The notes under the pieces: model-generated | What the model was told of the DNA's origin: nothing | Database searches by the model: none | What the model saw: the letters and a program-made list of their open reading frames with translations, nothing else | NCBI GenBank assembly: GCA_963732795.1 | Contig: CAVTAV010000001.1 | Coordinates: 248,001 to 312,000, forward strand | DNA from: CAVTAV01 sp963732795 | GTDB taxonomy: Bacteria; Pseudomonadota; Alphaproteobacteria; CAVTAV01 | Length of the DNA: 64,000 nt | Direction: 5' to 3' | Translations under genes and position numbers: made by a program | Shown: positions 7,602-16,831 of the stretch, piece by piece | Layout: each line of letters starts with the position of its first letter | Position numbering within the stretch: position 1 is the stretch's first letter

Positions 7602-9426
7602 TCACTCCACGGTGACGGACTTCGCGAGGTTGCGCGGCTGGTCCACATCCGTGCCCTTCAAGACCGCCACATAATAGGCGAGGAGCTGAACCGGGATCGC
7701 ATAGAGGATCGGCGCGACGAAATCGCCGACCTTGGGCAACTCGATGGTGGCCCAAGCCTGGCTGCCTTCGCTCTTGATGCCTTCGTGGTCGCTGATCAAA
7801 ACGACCCGCCCGCCGCGCGCGATGACTTCCTGGGTGTTCGAGACGGTTTTTTCGAACAGCCGGCCAGACGGCGCGATTACGACCACCGGCACCTTCTCGT
7901 CGATCAGCGCGATCGGTCCGTGCTTCATTTCGCCGGCCGCGTAGCCTTCGGCATGGATATAGGAGATTTCCTTGAGCTTCAGTGCGCCTTCGAGCGCGAT
8001 CGGGAAGGTCGAGCCGCGCCCGAGATAGAGCACATCGCGCACACCTTCGAATTTCTTGGCAAGCTCTTCGATCGCCTCGTCGTTCTTCAGCACTTCGGCC
8101 GCCCGCGCGGGCACTTCGCCGATCAGTTCGGACAGCCGCGCCTCGTCCGTGGCATTGATCGCCTTGCGCGCCCGCGCCGTCGCGATGGCGAGGCAGGCGA
8201 GGACGGTCAATTGGCAGGTGAAGGCCTTGGTCGAGGCGACGCCGATCTCGGGGCCGGCATGGGTCGGGAAGATGACGTCGGATTCGCGCGCGATCGTGCT
8301 TTCCGGCACGTTCACGATCGACGCGATGTGCTGCTTCTGCTCGCGGCAATAGCGGAGCGACGCCAGAGTGTCGGCTGTCTCGCCGGATTGCGAGATGAAG
8401 ACGGCAAGTCCGCCCTCGGGCATGGCCGCTTCGCGATAACGGAATTCGGACGCGATATCGACCTCGACTGCCACCCGCGCGATCCGCTCCAGCCAGACCT
8501 TGGCGACGAGGCCGGCATAATAGGACGTGCCGCAGGCGATGATGGTGATCCGGGGCACCTTGGCCAGATCGAAATCGAGATTCGGCAGGCGGATTGTGCG
8601 CTCGAGCGGATGGAAATAGGTGTTCAAGCGTATCGCCGATCACGCCCGGCTGCTCGTGGATTTCCTTGAGCATGAAATGGCGGTAATTGCCCTTCTCCAT
8701 CGAGCCGGCGCTGACCGTCGAGAGAACGACGGGCCTGTCGACGACCTCGTCCTTTTCGTTCCGGACCGTTACGCCTTCGCGGCTGAGCTCCGCCCAGTCG
8801 CCGTCCTCGAGATAGATGATCTTGTTGGTCAACGGGGCGAGGGCGAGGGCGTCCGAGCCGACATACATCTCGCCGTCGCCGATACCGACCGCAAGCGGGG
8901 GGCCTTGGCGGGCGCAGATCATGAGGTCCGGGTGATCGCGGAAGATGATGGCGATGGCGAAAGCGCCCTGAAGCCGCTTCAGCGCTTTGGACGCCGCCTC
9001 CTGCGGGCTCATATTGCTGCGCAGGAAATCCGTGACGAGATGGGCGATGACCTCGGTGTCGGTCTCGGTGCGCATCTCGTGGCCGCGCGCCGTCAGCTCC
9101 TCGCGCAGCTCGCGGAAATTCTCGATGATGCCGTTATGGACGACGGCGACGACGTCGGTCGCATGGGGATGGGCGTTGATCTCGTTCGGCACGCCGTGGG
9201 TAGCCCAACGGGTATGGCCGATGCCGATCCGGCCGGGCAGGGGGTTCTTCTCCAGGCGGTCGGTCAGTTTGGTCAGCTTGCCCTCGGCGCGGCGGCGCTC
9301 GATATGGCCGTTCACGAGGGTGGCGACCCCGGCGGAGTCATAACCGCGATATTCGAGCCGCTTCAGCCCCTCGACGATCAGGGGAGCGACGTCCCGTTCC
9401 GCGATGATTCCGACGATCCCGCACAT
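7602..9426 (-). CDS. glmS: Glucosamine-fructose-6-phosphate aminotransferase (isomerizing), one frameshift
   Basis: 607 residues after correction, the normal length. It begins MCGIVGI with the nucleophile Cys2 of the glutaminase domain (RWATHG, NGIIEN visible). It continues through two SIS domains (CGTSYYAG, SQSGETADT, ESDVIFPTHAGPEIGVASTKAF) and ends LAKSVTVE, the conserved C-terminus. It makes glucosamine-6-phosphate from fructose-6-phosphate and glutamine, the first step of UDP-GlcNAc synthesis. Near 8626 an extra T (ACGCTTGAACACC) splits the frame in the linker GDTLNTYFHP. The enzyme is essential for the cell wall, so this is almost certainly a sequence error. It follows glmU by 7 bases. 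Confidence 0.95.
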
Positions 9427-9433
9427 ATTCCTT

Positions 9434-10847
9434 TTAGTCCTTGGTCCGCTTGCGTTCGACCGATTGGGGGTTCGGCTTCGGGACCTTGCCCGAGGCTTTC
9501 TCCGCCGCCTTGCGCTTACGATACCGCGCAGCGGCTTCCGGACGGTTAACCTGATCGGCCCGCGTCACCGCAAATCCGTCTTTTTCGACATTCTTGGTGA
9601 TCACGCTGCCGGCCCCGGTAAAGGCCCCGTCATCCACCGTAATCGGCGGCACCAGGGTCGAGTTCGAGCCGATAAAGGCGCCCGCGCCAATGATAGTGAG
9701 ATGTTTGTTGAAGCCGTCGTAATTGCAAGTGATCGTGCCCGCACCGATATTCGCGCCCGGTCCGACCCAGGCATCGCCGATATAGCTCAGGTGATTGGCC
9801 TTCGCGCCTTCGCCGAGGACGGCGTTCTTGATCTCGACGAAGTTGCCGACATGGGCCTGGGCCGAGACATCCGCGCCGGGCCGGAGCCGCGCAAACGGGC
9901 CGATGATGGCGCCGTCGCTTATTTTCGCGCCTTCCAGGTGGCAAAATGCATTGATCGTGACATTGTCGCCGACCGTGACGCCGGGGCCGAACACGACATT
10001 GGGGCCGACCGTGACGTCGCGGCCGAGCGTCGTGTCGTGGCTGAAATAAACCGTCGCGGGATCCTGCAGGGTCGCGCCCTCGGCCATGGCCTTTTGGCGG
10101 AGCCGCTTCTGCATTACCGCTTCGACCAGAGCCAGCTCGTCGCGGGAATTGACGCCCAGGACCTCTTCCTCTTCGCCTTCGACGACGACGGAGGGGAGAT
10201 TGCGCCGGCGGGCGATGGCGATGATGTCGGTGAGGTAATATTCCCCCTTGGCGTTGTCGTTGCCGACTTCGCGCAGGAGATCGAACAGGATCGCCCCGTC
10301 CGCCACCATCACGCCGGAATTACAGAGATCGATCGCGCGTATCTCGGGGCTCGCGTCCTTAAATTCGACGATTTCCTCCAGAACGCCGCCGTTGACGACC
10401 AGCCGCCCATATTGTGCGGGGTCCTTGGGCCGGAAGCCGAGCACCACGACGGCGGGTTTGGTGCCGTTTGTGCCCGCCGGAGTGCGGCGAGCGGCAAGCA
10501 TCCGTTCGATCGTCTCCTTGCGCACAAGGGGGTCGGCGGCAAACAGGATCACGACGTCGCCCGCAAAACCGTCCATTTCCTCGGCGGCGGCGAGCACGGC
10601 ATGACCGGTGCCGAGCTGTTCTTCCTGCACCGCGATCTTGGCGGAATTCGCAGGCCGCGCGGACCTCTTCCTGGCCCGGTGACGTCACGACGACGACGCG
10701 TTTCGGATCGAGGCTGCGGCTCGTTTCCAGCACGTGCGCGAGCATGGGCCGGCCGGCGACCGGGTGCATGACCTTCGGAAGCGCCGACTTCATGCGCGTT
10801 CCCTGACCGGCGGCCAGAATGATCACACCGATGTCCGAAATTGACAT
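9434..10847 (-). CDS. glmU: Bifunctional UDP-GlcNAc pyrophosphorylase / glucosamine-1-phosphate acetyltransferase, one frameshift
   Basis: 470 residues after correction. The uridyltransferase half opens with LAAGQGTRMKSALPKV, and the acetyltransferase half is a left-handed beta helix with repeated hexapeptides (VGPNVVFGPGVTVGDNVTI, GPFARLRPGADVS). ANHLSYIGD and IGAGTITCNYDG are hallmark GlmU segments. It acetylates glucosamine-1-phosphate and then makes UDP-GlcNAc, supplying peptidoglycan and lipid A. An extra C near 10649 (GAATTCCGCCAAG) breaks the frame between EVRAACEF and AKIAVQEEQ. The gene is adjacent to glmS, an order common in bacteria. Confidence 0.95.
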
Positions 10848-11244
10848 ATCGTTGATTTTAAACTAGAATTTTCGCGTTTAGACCAGCGGGCGCCGGGAAA
10901 TTTGCCATCTCGGCCGTTAAGATTGCGATAATGCTGATGAGCCCTTAGCGGCTTGTCAATGCTGTCGCCAGCGGCAAGAGCCGAGAATCCCAGCCGGCCC
11001 GCCATGTTAGGGGAAGCAAGGAGTACTGGCGCCGCGGCGTATCGGACGGCCCAAAACGGCAAAGACTGTTTCAATTTGAAACCGGAAAACGGCGGCTTTT
11101 CGTCCTAAAGTCGAACGCCGAGCTGTTTGTGGACGAAAGAAGGTCCGGTAACCGTCGGTAAAGCGCGGTATGGCATGAATAATGCTGTTCAAGGGACCAA
11201 GTGATCCCGCGTTTGGGGACGTTTTTTGAGGAAAGTAGCTTTCT
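10848..11244. promoter_or_regulatory. Divergent intergenic region between glmU and the hydroxylase-PDZ gene, with a palindrome
   Basis: This 397-base gap must hold both promoters. The clearest signal is GTTTCAA-T-TTGAAAC at 11068-11082, a 7-base perfect inverted repeat and a good candidate operator for the rightward gene. Sequence 10850-10880 is AT-rich upstream of the glmU start. GAGGAAAG (11228-11235) is the ribosome-binding site of the rightward gene. No convincing protein gene was found here. Confidence 0.45.
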
Positions 11245-12318
11245 ATGGTGTCGCAAAGTAACCGCGTTGCAGTGACAGACGAGCATCACGCAGCCGAGGC
11301 AGCGAACGACGATATCGCCAAAGACCCGGTTTTCAAGAAGCGGTCGTTCCTGAAGCTGCCGGCCGAGATCGATTTCAAGCGCCTGATCGACGAGTACAAC
11401 AGCATCCCCGAGGATGCCTGGGGCACGAGCTTCTGGGACGCCCATTGCTCGATCGACGTGCTGACGCTCCGCGCCGGCACCAACGGCGACGACACGGATT
11501 ACATCACCGACAGTGTCAGCGACAACCCGATCCTGAAGGACTATCCCTATATGTCCTGGCTTCTGAGCGAGGACAGCCCGTTCGGCCGAACGCTCTACGC
11601 CGTGATGTTCAGGATGCGCCCGAACGGCATCACCCGCATTCACCCCGACAATCACGAGGCCTGGGAAGCCACCCAGCGCATTCATTTTCCGCTCGTCACC
11701 AATCCCGACGCCTACCTGATGGCGGAAGGCCGCGCCAAGCACATTCCGATCGGCGAGGTCTGGACCTTCAACAATCAGGAGCTCCATTCGGTCGTCAATG
11801 GCGACACGCTCAGGTGTCATCTGGTGATCGACGTTCGCCCCAACCCCAAGCTCCGCGAGTTGATGAAGAACGCGGTCTACGATCCCGGCGAGAAGCGTCC
11901 GGATCTCTGGGAGTTGACCGGCGGCCCGTCGTCCCTCGGCCGCACGCTGCCCTTGATCTACGGCTGGGCGCGTCCGCTTTCGGCCAAGGACAAGCGGTTG
12001 AACGGCCTGCCGCGCGACGGTTTCGGCTCGCTGATCGAAGCGCTCGGCAAGCGAGCCAAGATCCTTCGGTCGCCGCTCAAGGTCGGCGACATCATGACCC
12101 ATGTGAACGGCGTCGACACCAATCCGACGGCTCGCACCGCCTTCGATCATATCGAGATGAACCATCTTCCCGGCGAGACGATCACGGTCGGCATCATCCG
12201 TGATGGCAAGCCGATGGACGTCAAGATCAAGCTCAAGCCGGCGAACTATTTCGGCGTCTTCGGCCGTCTGCTCGGTGAGCAGAAGCCGGACGATTTCCAG
12301 TCAGCCTATACCGACTGA
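11245..12318 (+). CDS. Aspartyl/asparaginyl beta-hydroxylase-like oxygenase fused to a C-terminal PDZ domain
   Basis: 357 intact residues starting behind GAGGAAAG. Residues about 115-200 match the Asp/Asn beta-hydroxylase fold: RIHPDNHEAWEATQRIHFPL (R131-L150), then EVWTFNNQELHSVVNGDTLRCHLVIDV. By comparison with human AspH, H147 and H181 would bind iron and R190 would bind 2-oxoglutarate. Residues about 276-332 are a PDZ-like unit (LKVGDIMTHVNGVDTNP, then GETITVGIIRDGKPMDVKIKL). There is no signal peptide. The expected reaction is 2-oxoglutarate-dependent hydroxylation; the target is unknown and the PDZ could select it. A strong terminator follows, so it is transcribed alone. Confidence 0.75.
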   Translation: MVSQSNRVAVTDEHHAAEAANDDIAKDPVFKKRSFLKLPAEIDFKRLIDEYNSIPEDAWGTSFWDAHCSIDVLTLRAGTNGDDTDYITDSVSDNPILKDYPYMSWLLSEDSPFGRTLYAVMFRMRPNGITRIHPDNHEAWEATQRIHFPLVTNPDAYLMAEGRAKHIPIGEVWTFNNQELHSVVNGDTLRCHLVIDVRPNPKLRELMKNAVYDPGEKRPDLWELTGGPSSLGRTLPLIYGWARPLSAKDKRLNGLPRDGFGSLIEALGKRAKILRSPLKVGDIMTHVNGVDTNPTARTAFDHIEMNHLPGETITVGIIRDGKPMDVKIKLKPANYFGVFGRLLGEQKPDDFQSAYTD

Positions 12319-12342
12319 TCCCATCGGGTGTTACAGTGGCCG

Positions 12343-12380
12343 GGTCCCCGCGTTGAAAGGCGCGGGGACCTTGCTTTTCT
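12343..12380 (+). terminator. Rho-independent terminator after the hydroxylase-PDZ gene
   Basis: GGTCCCCGCG (12343-12352) pairs perfectly with CGCGGGGACC (12361-12370) across an 8-base loop, and TTGCTTTTCT follows. It begins 25 bases after the stop codon and ends before the gph start. Confidence 0.85.
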
Positions 12381-12401
12381 GATCCGATCGAAGGAACCCT
12401 C

Positions 12402-13070
12402 TTGGCCGCCCGCAACTTCGTCGTCTTCGATCTCGACGGCACCCTGATCGACACCGCGCCGGACCTGACGGCGGCGCTGAACCATGTCCTGAAAACACTC
12501 GACCGGCCGACCGTGCCGGAAGACTCCGTCCGTCACATGGTGGGGCATGGCGCGCGGATACTCCTCAAGCGGGGCCTCGCCGCGTCGGGGCCGGAGCTTT
12601 CGGACGAGCAAATCGAGGCCCTGATGCCCGCCTTCCTGGATTATTACGGCCTGCATGTCGCGGACCGCAGCGTGCCGTTCCCCGGCATGGCGGCGGCGCT
12701 CGACGAACTCGCCGCCGAGGGCGCGCGTTTCGCGATCTGCACTAACAAGCCCGAAGCTCTATCGGTGAGCCTGATCCTGACGCTCGGCCTCGCCAAGCGC
12801 TTCCCGGTGATCGTCGGCGCCGACACCTTGCCGGTCCGAAAGCCCGATCCCCGGCCTTTGGCCCACGCCGTCCAGCGCCTCGGTGGCGACCTCGCCCGCA
12901 CCATCTATATCGGCGACAGCGAAACCGACCTCAAAACCGCCCGCGCCGCCGGCGTCCCCGTCATCCTGGTCTCCTGGGGCTACACGCCCGTGCCGGCCGT
13001 CGAGCTCGGCGCCGACCGCCTGATCGAGCAATTTTCGGAGCTTCCCGACGCGGTACGCGCCTTCGCTTGA
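12402..13070 (+). CDS. gph: Phosphoglycolate phosphatase (HAD superfamily)
   Basis: 222 intact residues. The start is a TTG at 12402 with GAAGGAAC a suitable distance upstream; no better start exists before FVVFDLDGTLIDT, the HAD motif I with nucleophile Asp. Motif II is in FAICTNKPEA, and motif III/IV is VRKPDPRPLAHAV with IGDSETDLKTARAAG. The cap domain and length fit Gph, which removes 2-phosphoglycolate produced by DNA repair or oxygenation reactions. Other small HAD phosphatases of the same layout cannot be excluded. It is followed directly by a tRNA gene. Confidence 0.85.
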   Translation: MAARNFVVFDLDGTLIDTAPDLTAALNHVLKTLDRPTVPEDSVRHMVGHGARILLKRGLAASGPELSDEQIEALMPAFLDYYGLHVADRSVPFPGMAAALDELAAEGARFAICTNKPEALSVSLILTLGLAKRFPVIVGADTLPVRKPDPRPLAHAVQRLGGDLARTIYIGDSETDLKTARAAGVPVILVSWGYTPVPAVELGADRLIEQFSELPDAVRAFA

Positions 13071-13109
13071 CAGCCGAGGGGTCAAGCCGTACCAGATGAC
13101 ACCCTTCGG

Positions 13110-13185
13110 GGGCGATTAGCTCAGTTGGTAGAGCACTGTGTTCACATCGCAGGGGTCACTGGTTCGAGTCCAGTATCGCCCACCA
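13110..13185 (+). tRNA. tRNA-Val (anticodon CAC)
   Basis: The cloverleaf is complete. Acceptor GGGCGAT pairs with ATCGCCC, the D arm is GCTC-AGTTGGTAGA-GC, the anticodon arm is CTGTG-TTCACAT-CGCAG with anticodon CAC, and the T arm is CTGG-TTCGAGT-CCAG. The 3' ACCA end is encoded. Length is 76 bases. Confidence 0.95.
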
Positions 13186-13290
13186 CGCTTCGCCCTTACG
13201 GGCTACGCGGGGCGCGGCCACGGGAAGACCGTTAGGCCGAAGCAGTGTCCGGCGTAGCTGAGCGCCGCGAAGCGAAGACGGACCGAAGAC

Positions 13291-14938
13291 ATGGGCCAAC
13301 CCCTACGCAGCATCACCATCGTCGGCGGCGGCACGGCAGGGTGGTTGACGGCGGCGTTTCTCAATCGGTTTTGTGCGTCGCAGGATCCGAAGCATCCGCT
13401 TGAGATCACGCTGATCGAATCGCCGGGCATTCCGATCGTCGGGGTCGGCGAGGCGAGCTTGCCGGGGATGGTGCGGCTGCTGCATCAGCTCGGCGTTTCG
13501 GAGACCGCGTTCTTCAAGGCTACGGATGCGACCTTCAAGGTCGCGGCGCATTTCATCAATTGGAACCATGACGACAAGGGCCGGCCGACCGAGTTCCTGA
13601 ATATCCTCAACGGTCCCGGCGCGATCGACGGTCGCCAACTCGCCGACTATTTCATCACCTTCGATCCCGCCTGCGCCGCGCCGGATGCGGGCCTCGCCTA
13701 TGTGCGGACGTTCTCGCCGGTCGCCGATATCGTGCAGCGCAATCTCGCGCCGCGCCGGCCGGGCGAGCCCGAGTTCAGCGGCGAGATCGGCTACACCTAT
13801 CATTTCGACGCGACCAAGCTCGCCGCGCTCCTGAAGGATGTCGCGACGGGCCGCGGCGTGAAGCATGTGCTGGACGACGTGGATGCGGTCAATCTCGACG
13901 AGCGCGGCTTCGTCAAATCGCTCACCCTTCGTCGCACCGGCGAGCATGCCATCGACCTCGTCATCGATTGCACCGGCTTCCGCGGCACGATCCTGCAACA
14001 GGCCTTGGGCGAGCCCTTCGTGCCCTATGGCGACCATCTGTTGAACGACCGCGCCGCCGTCGTGCAGTTCCCGCTTGAGGATGCCCGCGTCATCGCGCCG
14101 ACCACGCGGGCGACCGGCTTCTCGGCGGGCTGGAATTTCAACATCCCGCTCACGACCCGCGTCGGCACGGGCTATGTGTTCTCCAGCAAGTTCATCTCCG
14201 ACGACAAAGGCCATCGAGGAGCTCCTGGCCTTCTACGGCGATCAGGCGAAGGGCGCGGAGCCGCGCATCATCCCGATCCGCACCGGCCGGGTGCGCAATT
14301 CCTGGGTCAAGAACTGCGTCGCGCTGGGCCTGTCCGGCGGCTTCATCGAGCCTCTGGAAGCGACCGCGATCTTCATGACGGATCTCGGCGCGCGCTGGCT
14401 CCATCATTATCTGCCGACCCGGGATTTCGAGCCCGAGCTCGCCGCCGCCTATAACCGGCAAGTCGGCCGCGTGTTCGACGAGGTGCGCGACCTCGTGCAG
14501 CTCCACTATCATCTCAATAACCGGCAGGACACGGAATATTGGAAGGCGGCGCGCGAGGGCATGACGCTCTCCGACCGGCTCCGGGAAAACCTCAAGATCT
14601 GGAAGCAGACGACGCCCGAGGCCCTGGAGCTCGACAGCACCTTCCTGTTCGGCAGCGAGGTCTACACCCTGCTCCTGATCGCCAAGGGCTTCTACGAGGA
14701 TGTGCGGCTGGCACGAGCGCCGTCCCTGGACCGCGCGGCCTACGCCCGCTACCGCGCGTCTACTCGCAATGCCTTGGCGGCCCAGGTTGAGGGCCTCATC
14801 GGCCATGCTGATTTTCTGAAGACGATGGGCGAGGGCCGATCAGGCCGCACAGCGCCGGCGCCGACCTTCGAAGCTGCCAACACACGGATCAATATCGCCA
14901 ATCAGCCGACCAAAAAGCGCAAGCGGAAGGGCCGGTGA
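13291..14938 (+). CDS. Flavin-dependent halogenase (tryptophan halogenase family), one frameshift
   Basis: About 548 residues after correction. GGGTAGW at 12-18 is the FAD-binding start typical of the family. The catalytic-type lysine is K83 (ATDATFKVAAHF), and GFIEPLEAT carries the glutamate that pairs with it in PrnA. The family signature WxWxIP reads WNFNIP at 281-286, so the second tryptophan is phenylalanine. The protein would use FADH2, oxygen and halide to halogenate an aromatic substrate and needs a separate flavin reductase, which is not in this window. An extra A near 14207 (GACAAAGGCC) splits the frame; corrected text is FISDDKAIEELLAFYG. No biosynthetic cluster surrounds it, so the substrate is open. 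Confidence 0.85.
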
Positions 14939-14946
14939 CGGACCTG

Positions 14947-14970
14947 CCTTCTCCCCATGGCGGGAGAAGG
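14947..14970. repeat. Short palindromic repeat CCTTCTCCC...GGGAGAAGG
   Basis: Nine-base perfect arms with a 6-base loop, just after the halogenase stop. The same arms recur at 39284-39305 downstream of meaB. There is no T tail, so it is more likely a dispersed palindromic element than a terminator, though it could stabilise 3' ends. Confidence 0.6.
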
Positions 14971-15112
14971 ATACCGAGCCTTAGCCGACGTAGGATGAGG
15001 CGGGATAGGGCTTGAGCAAGATCCTCGGCGTCGGCCCCTCACCCAGCTTCGCCTAAGCTCACGTCGTTCGCTATGGCTGCGCAATCCTCTCCCGCGGAGG
15101 GGCGAGGGGATT

Positions 15113-15623
15113 TCACAGGGGCTTCTCGTCGATCAACCCGCGTAGCGTTTCGAGGGCGTCGCTTTCAGAGCGTCCCGCCGTATCGACAACGATGCGCTCC
15201 CGGTCCCATGGCTCGTAGTCGCGGTCGACGACGTCCTGCCATGTCGGGAGCTTGAGGCCGGCGATGTCGGTGAGGCGGGAACTCCACGCGGCGGCGATGT
15301 TCCTCGGCGTCGGAGCAGATCACCTCGATTTCGACCAGGGGGCAGGCGACGGCGGTGGCGACGTCGCGCCAGGCGTCGCGCGTCAGTTTGTGCGGGTTCA
15401 CCGAATTGGCGACCACGGTCCGGCCGAGCCGCAGGTTCGAGTCCGCAAGGGCATAGGCGACCATATAGCCAGCGGGCCCCAAGTCCTCGCCGACCAGCCC
15501 GGACTCCCGCAGCGCCTGTTCGATCGTATCGATGCGAAGAAGGGTTGCGCGGCGCTCCTCCGCGATGGCGCGGGCGAGGGTCGTCTTGCCCGTGCCGGGC
15601 AGCCCGCCAAAGACAAATAGCAT
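15113..15623 (-). CDS. P-loop kinase of the AAA_33 / zeta-like type, one frameshift
   Basis: About 169 residues after correction. MLFVFGGLPGTGKTTLARAI gives an N-terminal Walker A (GLPGTGKT). LLRIDTIEQAL carries the substrate-side aspartate, and the middle reads VVANSVNP then PLVEIEVICSD, typical of small ATP-dependent kinases acting on metabolites or RNA ends. An extra T near 15277 (GAGTTCCCGCC) breaks the frame. Corrected, the end reads SRLTDIAGLKLPTWQDVVDR and continues to ETLRGLIDEKPL. The substrate is unknown. It is not paired with an obvious antitoxin, so a metabolic role is more likely than a zeta toxin. Confidence 0.7.
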
Positions 15624-15842
15624 TTGTTTCCTTCCCGCTCGCAGCGATTGACCGATCGGGCCGCCCGTCTCTTCTCTTCTCGCTCGTCTCTCTCTCGATT
15701 CGCTTCGCAAACAGGCGAAGAAGCTCGCACGCGATTCGGCCGCGGGTGATGAAACTGCTGTGGCCCGCGTGAAAGCCCAGCTCGGTGAGTGGTCGCCGCC
15801 CTTGCCGAGCTGCGGGCGTCACGTCCGCCCAAAACCGTCCGA

Positions 15843-16232
15843 TCAGGAATTCGTCTTTGCCTCCTTCAGCCAGTCGAGCGCCGCCTCGCGATCGGCGAAA
15901 ATCCGGAACGTGGTGCGAAGCTCAGCATGGGCGGCGACTTCGGTATAGAGCTTCAGTAGTGTCCGCTGCACGTGTCCTTTTGCCACCAACGCCGTCTTCG
16001 GTGACTTGCGCAACTCTTCCGTTTCTTTTGAATATTCGGCGATCTTATAGAGACCGGCATAGTCCAGCAGACTCAGGTCGACGTCGCGGAATTCCCAGAC
16101 GACGTTGTCGGTGGGTTGGGCGTTGAGTTGATCCGTGCAGGCGTCGATGAGTTCGTCGGCGGCGACGACGCCCTGCACCGCGAACAAGGTGAGGTTCGCA
16201 AAGGGATCGTAAGTGGCCTGGATCGTCGCCAT
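15843..16232 (-). CDS. SpoIIAA-like (STAS-fold) protein
   Basis: 129 intact residues with alternating beta strands and helices. The pattern of an N-terminal strand pair (ATYDPFANLTLFAVQG), a central DVDLSLLDYAGLYKIAEYS segment and a C-terminal RIFADREAALDWLKEA fits the SpoIIAA-like family related to STAS domains. Members are small cytosolic proteins of mostly unknown function that may bind lipids or partner proteins. No conserved phospho-acceptor serine of anti-sigma antagonists is evident, so I do not assign a sigma-regulatory role. It is monocistronic as far as can be seen. Confidence 0.6.
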   Translation of the reverse strand: MATIQATYDPFANLTLFAVQGVVAADELIDACTDQLNAQPTDNVVWEFRDVDLSLLDYAGLYKIAEYSKETEELRKSPKTALVAKGHVQRTLLKLYTEVAAHAELRTTFRIFADREAALDWLKEAKTNS

Positions 16233-16297
16233 TGAAGCGTGTGCCCTCCGCCCATCCGGGCGTATGATAGCACACGAGTTTGGCTAATCCAGTTTGA

Positions 16298-16810
16298 TTA
16301 GATCCAGCGGCGGACTCGGCGGCAATATTCCTCGTAGGACGGGCCGAAGATGGTGCGCAGCCGCCGTTCCTCGAAGGGAATCGTGATCGAATTGACGATC
16401 GCGACCGGGACCACGACCAGGATCAGCGGCCAGAGCATCGCCTGCCAAACGGCCGCGCCGACATAGATCAGGGTCAGCGACAGATACATCGGGTTCCGGG
16501 AGACGATGAACGGCCCTACATCGATCAGATGCACCGGCTCGCCATGCGGTTTGACGGTCGTGCGCCGGTGCAGGAACAGGGCGAAGCTGGCGAAGGCGAG
16601 GAGCAATCCGATGGCGACAAGGAAGCCGCCGACGATCGCAAGCGCGGACCGGTAGCTTTCGGGAATGATCCAGATCGGCAGCCATTGGTGAATCGCGAGT
16701 CCGATCACGTAAACCACGATATAGGTCAGAGGCGGCGGAAACCGCGAGAAGAACGGGGCGGGCTCCAACTCAGGGCCGGGCTCGGACGGGGTCTCGTCGG
16801 GGTTGCTCAT
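16298..16810 (-). CDS. Isoprenylcysteine carboxyl methyltransferase-family membrane methyltransferase
   Basis: 170 intact residues with AAGGA before the ATG. There are four to five hydrophobic helices and the family signature GPFIVSRNPMYLSLTL followed by a C-terminal EERRLRTIFGPSYEEYCRR. These are the SAM- and substrate-contact segments of the ICMT/PEMT superfamily. Bacterial members methylate small or membrane-bound substrates that are rarely known. The first 25 residues are proline- and glutamate-rich and probably cytosolic. The gene lies 21 bases after the DUF3237 gene stop on the same strand and may be cotranscribed with it. Confidence 0.8.
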   Translation of the reverse strand: MSNPDETPSEPGPELEPAPFFSRFPPPLTYIVVYVIGLAIHQWLPIWIIPESYRSALAIVGGFLVAIGLLLAFASFALFLHRRTTVKPHGEPVHLIDVGPFIVSRNPMYLSLTLIYVGAAVWQAMLWPLILVVVPVAIVNSITIPFEERRLRTIFGPSYEEYCRRVRRWI

Positions 16811-16831
16811 GGTTGCACCATCCTTGGGCCT

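Noticed and set aside
11071..12165. A 364-codon open frame on the minus strand
   Set aside because: It is antisense to the hydroxylase-PDZ gene, whose plus-strand motifs are clear.
15113..15623. Zeta-type toxin of a toxin-antitoxin pair
   Set aside because: There is no small antitoxin gene next to it, and the corrected C-terminus looks like a general metabolite kinase.
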